Both the position numbers and the translations under genes were made by a program. Below the pieces are notes generated by a model. That model had not been told where the DNA came from. It searched no databases and saw nothing but the letters and a program-made list of their open reading frames with translations. Source: Edaphobacter flagellatus (lineage in GTDB: Bacteria > Acidobacteriota > Terriglobia > Terriglobales > Acidobacteriaceae). Taken from it: a stretch of DNA of 64,000 nucleotides. The DNA is taken from positions 1,612,001 to 1,676,000 of the forward strand of contig NZ_CP073697.1 in the NCBI RefSeq assembly GCF_025264665.1. Direction: 5' to 3'. Below, piece after piece: positions 50,177-59,237 of this stretch; the stretch's first letter is position 1, and each line of letters opens with the position of its first letter.

Positions 50177-50764
50177 CTACATCTTGAGAAAGTTCGCAAT
50201 AATCTCTTTACCGTGCGAGGTCAGCACGCTTTCGGGATGAAACTGTACGCCTTCAATCGGCAGCTCACGATGCCTGAGGCCCATAATTGTCTCTTCGCCT
50301 GTTAGTGCATCGGTCGTACGTGCTGAGATCTCAAGCTCAGCAGGCAGTCCTTTTGGGCTCACAATCAGCGAGTGATACCGTGTGCAGGTCATCGTCCTCG
50401 GGATGCCTGCGAAGATCGTGCGGCCATCGTGTTCCACCTCGCTCGTTTTGCCATGCATCAGCTTTGGCGCGCGGATCACTTCGCCGCCAAAGGCCGCTCC
50501 AATTGCCTGATGTCCCAGGCAGACGCCGAGTATCGGCACACGCTTGTCGGACCTCGCAAAGTGTTGGATCAGGTCCATGCTGATACCCGCATCCTGTGGC
50601 GTGCATGGGCCGGGCGAGATCAGGATGCGCTCTGGATTCATTGCCTCAACTTGTTCGGGCGTCAACTCGTCGTTGCGCTTCACCACCATCTCGGCGCCCA
50701 GCTCGCCCATATACTGCACCAGGTTGTAGGTAAACGAGTCGTAGTTGTCCAGAACGAAGACCAT
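50177..50764 (-). CDS. Glutamine amidotransferase: anthranilate/aminodeoxychorismate synthase component II
   Basis: This 195-residue class I glutamine amidotransferase supplies ammonia for anthranilate (TrpG) or aminodeoxychorismate (PabA) synthesis. The nucleophile C82 lies in GVCLGHQAIG; the His-Glu pair is in GVQFHPES; the start VFVLDNYDSFTYNLVQY is typical. TrpG and PabA cannot be separated by sequence alone. trpE lies 3 kb away on the same strand with unrelated genes between, so the subunits may still work together. Confidence 0.9.
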   Translation of the reverse strand: MVFVLDNYDSFTYNLVQYMGELGAEMVVKRNDELTPEQVEAMNPERILISPGPCTPQDAGISMDLIQHFARSDKRVPILGVCLGHQAIGAAFGGEVIRAPKLMHGKTSEVEHDGRTIFAGIPRTMTCTRYHSLIVSPKGLPAELEISARTTDALTGEETIMGLRHRELPIEGVQFHPESVLTSHGKEIIANFLKM

Positions 50765-50815
50765 GATGAGTTAATTCTAGCCCCTGCGCGCCACACCCTG
50801 TACCATGTTGCCGTT

Positions 50816-51682
50816 ATGGCGAATCGACGCACCTTTCTCAAATCCGGGCTGGCGGCGGCTGTTCTGACTGGAACACCGTCCTTTGCCGAGCAGACAAACA
50901 CCATTCAGCAGCCTGTACAGCGCAAAGGACGCATTCGGCAATCCGTCTCCCGCTGGTGCTACAAGCAGTTCACCCTCGACCAACTCTGCGAGTATTCGGC
51001 ACAGATGGGGTTGAAGGCCATCGACCTGCTCGATATCAAGGACTGGGATGTGCCGCGCCGCTACGGTCTGATATGCGCCATGGGCTATGCCGGTGGAGGC
51101 ACAATTCCCGACGCGCTCAACCGCACTGAAAATCACGCAGCCATCGAAGAAGCCTTCCGCAAAAATATCCCGCTCGCGGCCAAGGCTGGTGTGCCGAACG
51201 TGATTACCTTCTCCGGAAACCGGCGCGGTATGTCGGATGAAGAGGGCGCACGCAATACCATCGCCGGGTTGAATCGCCTGAAGAAGATCGCCGAAGACAA
51301 TGGCGTCAACATTTGCCTAGAGCTGCTGAACAGCAAGCGCAATCACAAGGATTACATGGCCGACCATACGGCCTGGGGGGCGCGCGTGATGCGCGAAGTG
51401 AATTCGCCGCGTTGCAAGTTGCTCTACGACATCTACCATATGCAGATCATGGAAGGTGACCTGATCGCCACCATCCGTGAAAACATCGACGTTCTCGGCC
51501 ACTTCCACACGGGTGGTGTTCCGGGCCGCAACGAGATCGACAATACACAGGAGATCTACTACCCAGCGCTGATGAAGGCCCTCGCCGATCTAAAATTTCA
51601 AGGCTACGTTGCCCATGAGTTCGTGCCGAAGGGTGATCCGCTGACCTCACTGCGGCAGGCCGTTGATCTTTGCGATGTGTGA
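50816..51682 (+). CDS. Exported TIM-barrel protein, hydroxypyruvate isomerase-like
   Basis: This 288-residue protein has a twin-arginine-like signal (NRRTFLKSGLAAAVL) and a xylose-isomerase-type TIM barrel (AP endonuclease 2 family). Putative metal/acid residues sit in CLELLNSK, LLYDIYHMQIMEGDL, HFHTGGVPGRNEID and AHEFVPKGD, matching hydroxypyruvate isomerase-like proteins. Export of this enzyme type is unusual but occurs among acidobacterial and planctomycete relatives in my recollection. ATG 50816; the frame is open to 50372 but antisense to trpG. Substrate is not proven. Confidence 0.82.
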   Translation: MANRRTFLKSGLAAAVLTGTPSFAEQTNTIQQPVQRKGRIRQSVSRWCYKQFTLDQLCEYSAQMGLKAIDLLDIKDWDVPRRYGLICAMGYAGGGTIPDALNRTENHAAIEEAFRKNIPLAAKAGVPNVITFSGNRRGMSDEEGARNTIAGLNRLKKIAEDNGVNICLELLNSKRNHKDYMADHTAWGARVMREVNSPRCKLLYDIYHMQIMEGDLIATIRENIDVLGHFHTGGVPGRNEIDNTQEIYYPALMKALADLKFQGYVAHEFVPKGDPLTSLRQAVDLCDV

Positions 51683-51768
51683 GGTCGCGCAGGAGCTTCC
51701 AGCGGATTTCGATGGGCAAACGCAGAGGGCTCTCCATGCGTCTTATAAAACGACTGGAGAAATCTTCG

Positions 51769-52053
51769 ATGCAATTCGACCTCAACCGCTGGAAGAACTT
51801 CACCGCTATGGCCATCATTGGCGATGGCATTATGGGAATCATCAATCCACGTCGTGATGCCAGGGCCTGGCACTTCGGCCCGCAGCCGCTCCAGAACCTC
51901 ATGCAGTCGCTTGAAGATAAACCCAACGTAACGCGTATCCTCTCCGCTGCACAGGTTGTCGGGGGCATCCTGTGGGTGCTGCATTCCAGCAAAGATGACC
52001 ACACCGCAAAAACACCTGTAAAGATTGAAGGCTCTTCGCGTCGCCTGGCTTAA
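51769..52053 (+). CDS. Conserved hypothetical small protein
   Basis: This 94-residue product starts MQFDLNRWKNFTAM, contains a hydrophobic stretch AIIGDGIMGIINP and a second ILSAAQVVGGILWVL, so it may be a small membrane-associated protein. GGAG at 51755 suits ATG 51769; another ATG at 51736 with AGAGGG upstream would add 11 residues. No known family. I recall similar proteins from Acidobacteria, without a search. A 17-bp hairpin follows 2 nt after the stop. Confidence 0.55.
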   Translation: MQFDLNRWKNFTAMAIIGDGIMGIINPRRDARAWHFGPQPLQNLMQSLEDKPNVTRILSAAQVVGGILWVLHSSKDDHTAKTPVKIEGSSRRLA

Positions 52054-52054
52054 A

Positions 52055-52092
52055 CAACTCGGCTTCATGACGGGTGTCATGAAGCCGAGTTG
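52055..52092. terminator. Perfect 17-bp hairpin between convergent genes
   Basis: CAACTCGGCTTCATGAC (52055-52071) pairs exactly with 52076-52092 around GGGT. It sits between the plus-strand hypothetical gene and the minus-strand gene ending at 52123. T-runs on both sides are short (TTT on the minus strand), so it may end both transcripts or protect 3' ends. Confidence 0.65.
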
Positions 52093-52122
52093 CTTGCGAA
52101 TGATGAAGGCGGTGTGCGCTTG

Positions 52123-52974
52123 TTATTGCACATCGCTGACTTTGCCGTCCGTGAAGACGACCTTCATGTCGGGATACTTGTAAATCTTCTTGGACCCCAG
52201 GTCGACGATTTGCTTTGGTGTTCCCAGAATCGAAGTCACCTGATCCGGAGTCTGCCCCAATGCAATAGTGGGTGCGCTGGCTGGTGGAGGTGGGGCGAAT
52301 GCACTGCTCGGTGTTCCGACCGGAGCTCCTGTGGTCGCGGAAATAGCGCAATGCGGTTCGCAGGAGCGCGTAACCACACCAGCATCATGCGTCCTCACCT
52401 GATCGGCAGGGTTGAACGACAGAACGGCTTCAATCATCTTGGATGCACTGTCCACCGACATTCCCGACAGTGAGCCCTTGGGCAACTTGAATGCCAGGGT
52501 CGTCGAATATCTCTTCGCGGTTTGATACGAGCTGTAGGCTCCGCTCGAGAATCGAGCCAGAATAGCGTCGCTCGTCAGAATGGTGATCTTGAGCGAATCT
52601 TCCTGTCCCGACGTGCTTTCGTTAATCTTGGTGATATAGACCTTCTGGCCGGGCTGCAGAATCTGCAGGTTGTTGCTTTTGAGAAAGCCAAGGCCCTTGG
52701 AGCGCTGTTTCACCTGCCCATCCACGACTGGGTTCTCAAAGGTGATCATCGTGGGATAGGGCTCGGCGTTGATTCCGTCCGCCTCGATCGTCAGGACAGT
52801 TCCAGGGTTAGCGACGACGCCCTGAGCATTGATCTCTGAAATGCGGTACTTCTGCTTCAGGCCCTCGATAAGCGCGTCCTGCCCAAAGGCAGCAGGCGTA
52901 AGGGTAAGAACAACCGCCAAAGCAGAAAGAGCTCCAAGCGTAACTTTACGTGCATACAGCCGGTGTAGCAGCAT
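52123..52974 (-). CDS. Exported protein with C-terminal SmpA/OmlA-like motif
   Basis: This 283-residue protein has a signal peptide (about 1-31, ALAVVLTLTPAAFGQ), a beta-rich body and a C-terminal motif IALGQTPDQVTSILGTPKQ followed by strands (YKYPDMKVVFTDGKVSDVQ). This pattern, GxTxxQVxxxLGxP plus a short sheet, is the SmpA/OmlA (BamE-like) domain. A Pro/Ala segment (about 222-238) links the parts. The role of the N-terminal body is unknown. GAGGAGG precedes ATG 52974. Confidence 0.65.
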   Translation of the reverse strand: MLLHRLYARKVTLGALSALAVVLTLTPAAFGQDALIEGLKQKYRISEINAQGVVANPGTVLTIEADGINAEPYPTMITFENPVVDGQVKQRSKGLGFLKSNNLQILQPGQKVYITKINESTSGQEDSLKITILTSDAILARFSSGAYSSYQTAKRYSTTLAFKLPKGSLSGMSVDSASKMIEAVLSFNPADQVRTHDAGVVTRSCEPHCAISATTGAPVGTPSSAFAPPPPASAPTIALGQTPDQVTSILGTPKQIVDLGSKKIYKYPDMKVVFTDGKVSDVQ

Positions 52975-53048
52975 TCATGCCTCCTCATAGTGATGGAAAT
53001 CTGGTTCCATGCCAGGTCAGAGGCCGGCTTGCTAACCTCCCATACTGC

Positions 53049-53061
53049 TTACTTTAAGTAA
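53049..53061. promoter_or_regulatory. Palindrome in divergent intergenic region
   Basis: TTACTT and AAGTAA flank a single T at 53049-53061. The site lies 75 nt before the minus-strand gene at 52974 and about 150 nt before the GNAT gene in an AT-rich tract. It could be a small operator; no regulator is known. Confidence 0.3.
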
Positions 53062-53214
53062 ACCTTTGCAAAAACCTTCTGAATTATAAATACGGTTTTG
53101 GTTTCTTTAGGAAAGACTTTGCTCGGATATGTGACTGACAGGTAAAACCTGCAGGCATAAAACTCGGGCAAAGATCATAGGCTCCCGCGTCGCTTAGCTT
53201 AGACTCAGCCTTAA

Positions 53215-53712
53215 ATGACCGAGCTCATCCCCATTACCCCATTACTCGTTGCGGATTATAAAGTGGTGCGTCTGCGCGCTTTGCAGGACACGCCATTAGC
53301 CTTCGGGAGCACCTATGCACGCGAGTCTCAGTTCACCGACGACGAGTGGCTGGCACGGGCAACGCGCCTCATCCATGGGCATGACATTGGCTTCCTCGCT
53401 CGTAATAACGGCAGCTATGTCGGTCTCGCACTCTGCTTCACTGACGAAAATGATGCGGAGAAAGGGCAGATCATCTCTATGTGGGTTGCGCCTGAGGCTC
53501 GCAGGCTGGGCATCGGACGCCAGCTGATCGACAAGATTGCAGTATGGGCTGCTTCGAAGAGCATCAAGACGCTGCATCTGATGGTGACCAGTGTCAACGA
53601 CTCCGCCATCGAGTTTTACCGCAGCATCGGATTTGGCATGACAGGAAAAACAGAGCCCTATCCCAACGATCCAGCAATCGTGGAATATGAAATGGTTAGA
53701 GCGGTTCTCTAG
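53215..53712 (+). CDS. GNAT family N-acetyltransferase
   Basis: This 165-residue acetyltransferase has the GNAT acetyl-CoA motif A: ISMWVAPEARRLGIGRQLIDK (the pyrophosphate loop RRLGIGRQL), followed by the C-terminal motif B around HLMVTSVNDSAIEFYRSIGF. Family members acetylate amines, antibiotics or protein N-termini. The substrate here is unknown. ATG 53215 gives the usual length; the 3' end overlaps trpE by 4 bp in convergent orientation. Confidence 0.9.
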   Translation: MTELIPITPLLVADYKVVRLRALQDTPLAFGSTYARESQFTDDEWLARATRLIHGHDIGFLARNNGSYVGLALCFTDENDAEKGQIISMWVAPEARRLGIGRQLIDKIAVWAASKSIKTLHLMVTSVNDSAIEFYRSIGFGMTGKTEPYPNDPAIVEYEMVRAVL

Positions 53713-55244
53713 CCTCTCGCTTTTTCAATCGCGCGCACAACTGCCTGCGCCTTATTTCTGCACTCCTCGAACTCCTTCTCAGGAACCGAGTCCGCCACAA
53801 GCCCCGCACCAGCCTGAATGTGTCCATGCGGGCCATTCATGTAGAGGGTACGAATGGCGATGCATGAATCCAGATTGCCGCTGAAATCGGCATAGAGCAC
53901 GCTTCCGCCGTAGACGCCACGACGCGCCGGCTCAAGCTCTTCAATGATCTCCATCGCGCGAACCTTCGGCGCGCCGCTCAGCGTACCAGCGGGGAAGCAG
54001 GCTCGAAACGCGTCGATCGGCGCCAGCCCATCCTTCAGCTTTCCTTCGAGCGCGCTCACCAGGTGCATCACGTGGCTGTAGCGCTCGACGAACATGAGAT
54101 CCTTCACCTTCACGCTGCCGAACTCGCTCACGCGGCCCACGTCGTTGCGCCCCAGGTCGACCAGCATGATGTGTTCCGCGCGCTCCTTCTCGTCGGCACG
54201 AAGCTCGGCTTCGATGCGGCGATCCTCCACCTCGTCGGCGCTGCGCGGACGCGTGCCTGCAATCGGCCTGTACTCCACATCGCGGCCATGCACGCGAACC
54301 AGCAACTCCGGCGACGAGCCGACGATATGATGCGCGACCGGCTTCTTTGCTGGCTTCGCCTTACCATCCTCCAACCCGAAGCGCAGAAAATACATATACG
54401 GCGAAGGATTCACAATGCGCAGCGCACGATAGACCTCAAACGCATCCACGCCCGGCTCGCAGTCGAACCGCTGCGACAGGACACATTGAAAAACATCGCC
54501 CGCCGCAATGTACTCCTTCGTCTTCTCGACCGCCTTCAGGAAGCTGGCCTTCGCCGTCCGTGGAACCAGCTTCAACTTGCCTTGCGGCTTGCGTTTCTTC
54601 ATCGCAGGCAGCGGGCTCGCAAGCCTCTTCTCCAGCCGATTCAGCCGCTTCGCCGCGCGGGCATACGCCCCTTCGCGCTTTTCGCGCGTAAGGTCGGCGG
54701 TCACCATCAGGTGAATCTCTTTCTTCACGTGATCGAACGCCAGCACCTGGTCAAAAAACATCAGGCAGGCGTCGGGAACTCCCAGCTCATCCTTTGCCGT
54801 CGCAGGCAGCTTTTCTATTTGCCGCACCACATCATACGCAAAGAAACCCACTGCTCCAGCCGTAAACGGAGGCAACCCGGACAGCTTCGCCGGTTTATGT
54901 CCGCTCAGGGCCTTCTTCAACTCAGCGAAGATGTCACCAGGAAACGCCGTCTCTTTTTTGCCCTCGCGAACCGTGATGTGACTTCCGCGAGCCACCATCT
55001 TCTTGTACGGCTCAATCCCGATGAAGGTGTACCGCCCAACATGCTCGCCGCCCTCGACCGACTCCAGCAGAAACGCCTCCGGCTCCTCGGCTGCAATACG
55101 CAGAAACGCTGAAACCGGCGTCTCCAGGTCGGCAGCCACCGTGCGATAAACCGGCACCAGGGTGTACGTGCGGGCAAGCTTAAGAAAGTCACGCTCCGAC
55201 GGCGACTGAGTAAGGGGGCTGATCGTGGGCATCTTCTTCATCAT
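53709..55244 (-). CDS. trpE: Anthranilate synthase component I
   Basis: This 511-residue enzyme makes anthranilate from chorismate with ammonia from the glutaminase partner. It has an N-terminal TrpE domain with the feedback motif LLES (FLLESVEGGEHVGRYTF), and the chorismate-binding domain with PAGTLSGAPKVRAMEII and YGGSVLYADFSGN. The LLES motif favours TrpE over PabB. ATG 55244 (MMKKMPTISP); ATG 55241 is the alternative. The gene is separate from trpG/pabA at 50177. Confidence 0.93.
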   Translation of the reverse strand: MMKKMPTISPLTQSPSERDFLKLARTYTLVPVYRTVAADLETPVSAFLRIAAEEPEAFLLESVEGGEHVGRYTFIGIEPYKKMVARGSHITVREGKKETAFPGDIFAELKKALSGHKPAKLSGLPPFTAGAVGFFAYDVVRQIEKLPATAKDELGVPDACLMFFDQVLAFDHVKKEIHLMVTADLTREKREGAYARAAKRLNRLEKRLASPLPAMKKRKPQGKLKLVPRTAKASFLKAVEKTKEYIAAGDVFQCVLSQRFDCEPGVDAFEVYRALRIVNPSPYMYFLRFGLEDGKAKPAKKPVAHHIVGSSPELLVRVHGRDVEYRPIAGTRPRSADEVEDRRIEAELRADEKERAEHIMLVDLGRNDVGRVSEFGSVKVKDLMFVERYSHVMHLVSALEGKLKDGLAPIDAFRACFPAGTLSGAPKVRAMEIIEELEPARRGVYGGSVLYADFSGNLDSCIAIRTLYMNGPHGHIQAGAGLVADSVPEKEFEECRNKAQAVVRAIEKARG

Positions 55245-55318
55245 AACCGCGCCTTAGCAAGGCCTTTGCCACTTGATCAACATGATCCAAAAGTGGTACG
55301 TAACCCCCTTTCCTATGT

Positions 55319-55348
55319 TTGCGAAAGCCACTTTCGGCGGCCTATACT
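55319..55348 (+). promoter_or_regulatory. Candidate promoter with internal dyad ahead of glutamate dehydrogenase gene
   Basis: TTGCGA (55319-55324) and TATACT (55343-55348) are separated by 18 bp. An inverted repeat CGAAAG-CCA-CTTTCG (55322-55336) overlaps the -35 end and spacer, so a regulator could block the promoter. A further AAAGTGG/CCACTTT pair links 55290 and 55328. Confidence 0.45.
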
Positions 55349-55427
55349 CCCTGAGGTTTGAGCCACAGACCGGTCTGGCCCAGGCTGTATGCTTGCTTTC
55401 ATCTGGTTTTCACCGGAGGGCAAAACG

Positions 55428-56741
55428 ATGGCCGGAGAATCGCTGATACCAGCAACGGAACAAAAGGAAATCACGATGCAAACGCTAACCCTCGAGCAGG
55501 AGACCAATCCCTGGGAAGCCCAGGCTGCTCGATTCGACTTCGCTGCTAAAAAACTCAACCTCGACCGCGGACTCTGGAAGGTCCTCCGTCAGCCCACCCG
55601 TGAACTTATCGTCCACATTCCTGTCGGAATGGACGACGGCTCTATCGAGGTCTTCACCGGCTACCGCGTTCAGCACTCCATCGCACGCGGACCAGCCAAA
55701 GGCGGCATCCGCTATGCACCCGATGTTTCCTTAGACGAAGTCCGCGCCCTTGCCTCCTGGATGACCTGGAAGTGCGCCGTCGTCAACATCCCCTTCGGCG
55801 GCGCCAAAGGCGGAGTGATCTGCGATCCCAAGAAGATGTCCCAGGGTGAGATCGAGCGCATGACGCGCCGCTACACCGCTGAGCTGGTCGAGTTCATCGG
55901 CCCCGAAAAAGATGTTCCCGCCCCGGACATGGGCACCAACGAACAGACGATGGCCTGGATCATGGATACCTACTCCATGCACATGCGCCAGACCGTCAAC
56001 GCCGTCGTCACTGGCAAGCCCGTCAACCTCGGTGGCTCGCGCGGCCGCACCGCCGCCACCGGCCGCGGTCTCTCCGTCGTATGCGATGAAGCGCTCAAGA
56101 CCCTCAACATGCCCGTAGAGGGCTGCCGTGTGATCGTCCAGGGCTTCGGTAACGTCGGATCAAACGCAGCCAGGTTGCTGGCGGAGAAGGGCTACACCAT
56201 CATCGGCATCGCCGAGTACGACGGCGGTCTCTTCAACGCCAAGGGCATTGACATCCCCGCCCTGCTCGAGCACCGCCAGAACACCGGTACGATAACAGGC
56301 TTCCGCGAAGCCGAGGCCGTCGATCGGCACGAGCTGCTCACCTACCCCTGCGAGATCCTCATTCCCGCAGCAACCGAAAACGTCATCACGAGCAAGAACG
56401 CTGACAAGATACGCTGCAAAATCCTCTGCGAAGGAGCCAACGGCCCGACGACACCCATCGCCGACGAGATGCTCGCCGACAAGCGCGTCTTCATCATCCC
56501 CGATATCCTCGCTAATGCTGGTGGCGTGACCACCAGCTACTTCGAGTGGGTGCAGGACCGCATGGGCTATTTCTGGACCGAGTCCGAAGTCAACCAGCGC
56601 CTCGACCACATCATGTCGGAGAGCTTCCGCGACGTCGTTACCTACGCGCAGACTCACAATGTCAACAACCGCATCGCAGCCTACATGCTCGCCATCGACC
56701 GCGTGGCCTACACCACGCGTCAACGCGGCATCTACGCATAG
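55428..56741 (+). CDS. Glu/Leu/Phe/Val family dehydrogenase (glutamate dehydrogenase-like)
   Basis: This 437-residue NAD(P)-dependent enzyme links glutamate and 2-oxoglutarate plus ammonia. The catalytic-lysine segment [11 protein letters not shown], substrate loop [11 protein letters not shown], Rossmann motif [13 protein letters not shown] and C-terminal [15 protein letters not shown] are present. The length fits hexameric GDH. ATG 55428 has GGAGG (55415-55419) upstream; an internal ATG at 55476 with AAAGGAA is the alternative. Nitrogen-linked regulation by the NtrYX pair is only a speculation. Confidence 0.92.
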   Translation: MAGESLIPATEQKEITMQTLTLEQETNPWEAQAARFDFAAKKLNLDRGLWKVLRQPTRELIVHIPVGMDDGSIEVFTGYRVQHSIARGPAKGGIRYAPDVSLDEVRALASWMTWKCAVVNIPFGGAKGGVICDPKKMSQGEIERMTRRYTAELVEFIGPEKDVPAPDMGTNEQTMAWIMDTYSMHMRQTVNAVVTGKPVNLGGSRGRTAATGRGLSVVCDEALKTLNMPVEGCRVIVQGFGNVGSNAARLLAEKGYTIIGIAEYDGGLFNAKGIDIPALLEHRQNTGTITGFREAEAVDRHELLTYPCEILIPAATENVITSKNADKIRCKILCEGANGPTTPIADEMLADKRVFIIPDILANAGGVTTSYFEWVQDRMGYFWTESEVNQRLDHIMSESFRDVVTYAQTHNVNNRIAAYMLAIDRVAYTTRQRGIYA

Positions 56742-56758
56742 TAAGTTCGCAAGCAGGC

Positions 56759-56792
56759 AAAGAGGCAGCCGCAAGCTGCCTCTTTCTTTTCT
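56759..56792 (+). terminator. Intrinsic terminator after glutamate dehydrogenase
   Basis: AAAGAGGCAGC (56759-56769) pairs perfectly with GCTGCCTCTTT (56775-56785), then CTTTTCT follows. It is 17 nt past the stop and also precedes the convergent Ig-repeat gene. Confidence 0.85.
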
Positions 56793-56803
56793 CTGCAACA
56801 CGA

Positions 56804-58324
56804 CTACGGCACTACGACCAGCTTCACCTTTTGAGAAACACTCGTCCCTCCAGCGCTTCCCGTCACGGTAACCGTATACGTCCCTGGCCGCGAGCCAAGA
56901 TCCGTGCAGTTCCCCGTCCCACATCCAGCCATTGTCCCTAATACCATCACGGCGCACACAGCAGTAAACAAACTTTTCACTGCCCACCGGGATTTCGGCA
57001 GAAAGAGAAACAACAAGCCAGCCAGCACCGGTCCCACGATCGGCAGTCCTGCCCGGTTATATGGCACCGTCGTGCCGCAATCCCTCGGACCCATCGTGCT
57101 GATTCTCAATCCATCCGCACCTATTGAGCATGAAGCCTCGTCCGGCAGCCCGCTGCAACTGACATTCAGCGTCTTCGCAAAGATCGAGCCCGCGGTCGTC
57201 TGCACCGGCACAATCGCCGTATCGCCCGCAGCCACTGTCACCGTACTGACGCCCAGCGTGAATCCGCCCGAGGCTGAAGCTGCGCTGACTATTTCATTCA
57301 GCACCGCAGAAATACTCGCAGCTGTACTTGCATCACCTGCATAGCGAGCCACGATGCTGTGGCCTCCCACGCTCAAAGCTGACGTGCTCCACACCGCCGC
57401 CCCCGTCGCATCCAACATGGCCGAGCCCAGTACGGTTCCACCCTCAACAAATGTTACGGGGCCGGTCGGTAGAGCTGCGCCACCAGATACTTGGGCCGTA
57501 AACATAACGCTGTCTCCTGCAACCGCAGGATTCGCACTTGCGCTCAACGTCGTTGCAGAAGCCACCAGCGGATTCGCCACCACCTCATTGAGAACGGGGC
57601 TTGTCGAGCTGGCAGAGTTGGCATTGCCTACATATACCGCCGTCATGCCGTGCGTTCCCCCAGCGACTATCAGTGCGGCAAGCCTCGCCTGCCCATTGAC
57701 ATCCAGCGATGCCCGACCGATGGAAGCCGTTCCATCGAAGAACTCCACTGTGCCCACAACCGTTCCATGAGCCCCCTGCACCTGCGACGTGTACACCACG
57801 TTGCCACCCGCGGCCACCGGATTCAATGAGCTGCCTAGTGTCGTCGAAGTCGTATCCTGCTTCACCACTACCGTCACCGCGTTTGAGGTCGCAGCAGCAT
57901 GCGTCGCATCACCTGAGTAAACCGCTGTAAAGATATGGGTTCCAGCACTGAAGCTCGTTGCCACGCTCGCCGGGCAGGTCGCGCCATTGGTCAGCGGCAG
58001 TGTGCAGAAACTGGTGGTGCCGTCGTAGAAGGTCACCGTCCCTGTCACCGTCGCCCCATCACTCGCTGTTACCTGTGCCAGACCATCGATCGGTTCGCCA
58101 AAAAACACTACCAATGACGTCGTAATCTGTAGTGCAACTGTGCTCGGTACCAGCGGCGCACTCTGCGAACTTACCGTCGGGGGCGTCGTGGGCGGTTCCA
58201 CCACAGGAGCTGACACCACCTGCCCTTCGGCCCTTGTCGTAAACGGAGGCAGTCCGGCAATGCACAGCGCCAACAAAATCGTCTTCAGGTCGCGAATAGT
58301 CATAACCGAGTCCGGCAGATACAT
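56804..58324 (-). CDS. Exported Ig-like domain repeat protein with C-terminal membrane insert
   Basis: This 506-residue protein has a signal peptide (about 8-32, LKTILLALCIAGLPPF) and three bacterial Ig-like repeats (about 60-160, 162-255, 257-355), each with a TGTVTFYDGT-like strand and AVYSGDA-like turn. A final region follows in which two hydrophobic segments (about 427-443 and 451-468) and GCGTG interrupt a domain completed by PGTYTVTVTGSAGG at the end. Possible lipobox-like Cys near 468. This architecture recurs in acidobacterial surface proteins in my recollection. ATG 58324 or 58303. Probably an adhesin-like surface protein. Confidence 0.75.
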   Translation of the reverse strand: MYLPDSVMTIRDLKTILLALCIAGLPPFTTRAEGQVVSAPVVEPPTTPPTVSSQSAPLVPSTVALQITTSLVVFFGEPIDGLAQVTASDGATVTGTVTFYDGTTSFCTLPLTNGATCPASVATSFSAGTHIFTAVYSGDATHAAATSNAVTVVVKQDTTSTTLGSSLNPVAAGGNVVYTSQVQGAHGTVVGTVEFFDGTASIGRASLDVNGQARLAALIVAGGTHGMTAVYVGNANSASSTSPVLNEVVANPLVASATTLSASANPAVAGDSVMFTAQVSGGAALPTGPVTFVEGGTVLGSAMLDATGAAVWSTSALSVGGHSIVARYAGDASTAASISAVLNEIVSAASASGGFTLGVSTVTVAAGDTAIVPVQTTAGSIFAKTLNVSCSGLPDEASCSIGADGLRISTMGPRDCGTTVPYNRAGLPIVGPVLAGLLFLFLPKSRWAVKSLFTAVCAVMVLGTMAGCGTGNCTDLGSRPGTYTVTVTGSAGGTSVSQKVKLVVVP

Positions 58325-58525
58325 GCCTTATCGGCATCTTTCCGCCCGGAAACAGTCCGCGATGCCCCATCCTGCCCGATTACCGGAGCTCGAAGCAGGG
58401 AGTCCGCAACATAAACCAACGAAAGGCTGTTTTAAACAGCAGGCGAGCGCGTCCATGCATGTGGCAGAATGACAGTGTCTCCTCTGGAGCGCGCCTGCCT
58501 GCCCGGGAACGTCTAATCACCAGCG

Positions 58526-59233
58526 ATGAATCTGCCCAATTCCATTACGATGAGCCGCATAGCAGCGATCCCGCTGTTCATCTGGATACTCTCGTCCTCG
58601 TTCCCCCTCCAGGGCCACGGGCAGACCGGCCTGCGCGGTGGAGAGCAGGAGATCATCGCTTCGGTCGTCTTCATTCTGGCCGCCATCACCGACGGCCTGG
58701 ACGGCTACCTCGCCCGTAAGCGCGGCCAGATCACCACCATGGGTATGCTGCTCGATCCTCTGGCCGATAAGCTCATGGTCTCGGCGGCTTTCATCGTGCT
58801 GGTTGCCTACAACCCGCGTATCGTCCCACCGTGGATCGCCGTACTCGTTATCGGGCGTGAGTTTCTGGTTTCGGGATTGCGTTCGATCGCAGCCGCCGAG
58901 GGCTTCACGATCGAAGCCTCGGAGATCGGCAAGCTCAAAACCGTCATCCAAATCGTCTCCGTCGTCGCTTCCATCCTCGCCCATCGCTGGGACTACTGGA
59001 TCTGGTTTCCAAACTTCCACGGAGGCTTCGTCATCGCCGTCCGTTTCATCGCGTTGACGGCAATCTACTGGATGACGATCGTCTCGATCATTTCGGCTGT
59101 CGATTACTTCGTCGGATTCTGGAAGAAGATCGACCACGCCTCCGAGCGCCAGCGGCGACGACGCGGCATCGTCCTCAGCCGCAAAGCCAAGCCAACCCAG
59201 CCGTCCTCAGAACACCCATCCCGCATCTCCTGA
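58526..59233 (+). CDS. pgsA: CDP-diacylglycerol--glycerol-3-phosphate 3-phosphatidyltransferase
   Basis: This 235-residue membrane enzyme makes phosphatidylglycerol phosphate from CDP-diacylglycerol. The CDP-alcohol phosphatidyltransferase motif D-G-x2-A-R-x8-G-x3-D-x3-D is complete: D56 and D59 with GYLAR, G73, D77 and D81. It has four to six hydrophobic helices and a basic C-terminal tail. The start NLPNSITMSRI is typical of PgsA. It converges with the alginate-lyase-like gene. Confidence 0.92.
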   Translation: MNLPNSITMSRIAAIPLFIWILSSSFPLQGHGQTGLRGGEQEIIASVVFILAAITDGLDGYLARKRGQITTMGMLLDPLADKLMVSAAFIVLVAYNPRIVPPWIAVLVIGREFLVSGLRSIAAAEGFTIEASEIGKLKTVIQIVSVVASILAHRWDYWIWFPNFHGGFVIAVRFIALTAIYWMTIVSIISAVDYFVGFWKKIDHASERQRRRRGIVLSRKAKPTQPSSEHPSRIS

Positions 59234-59237
59234 TGCA

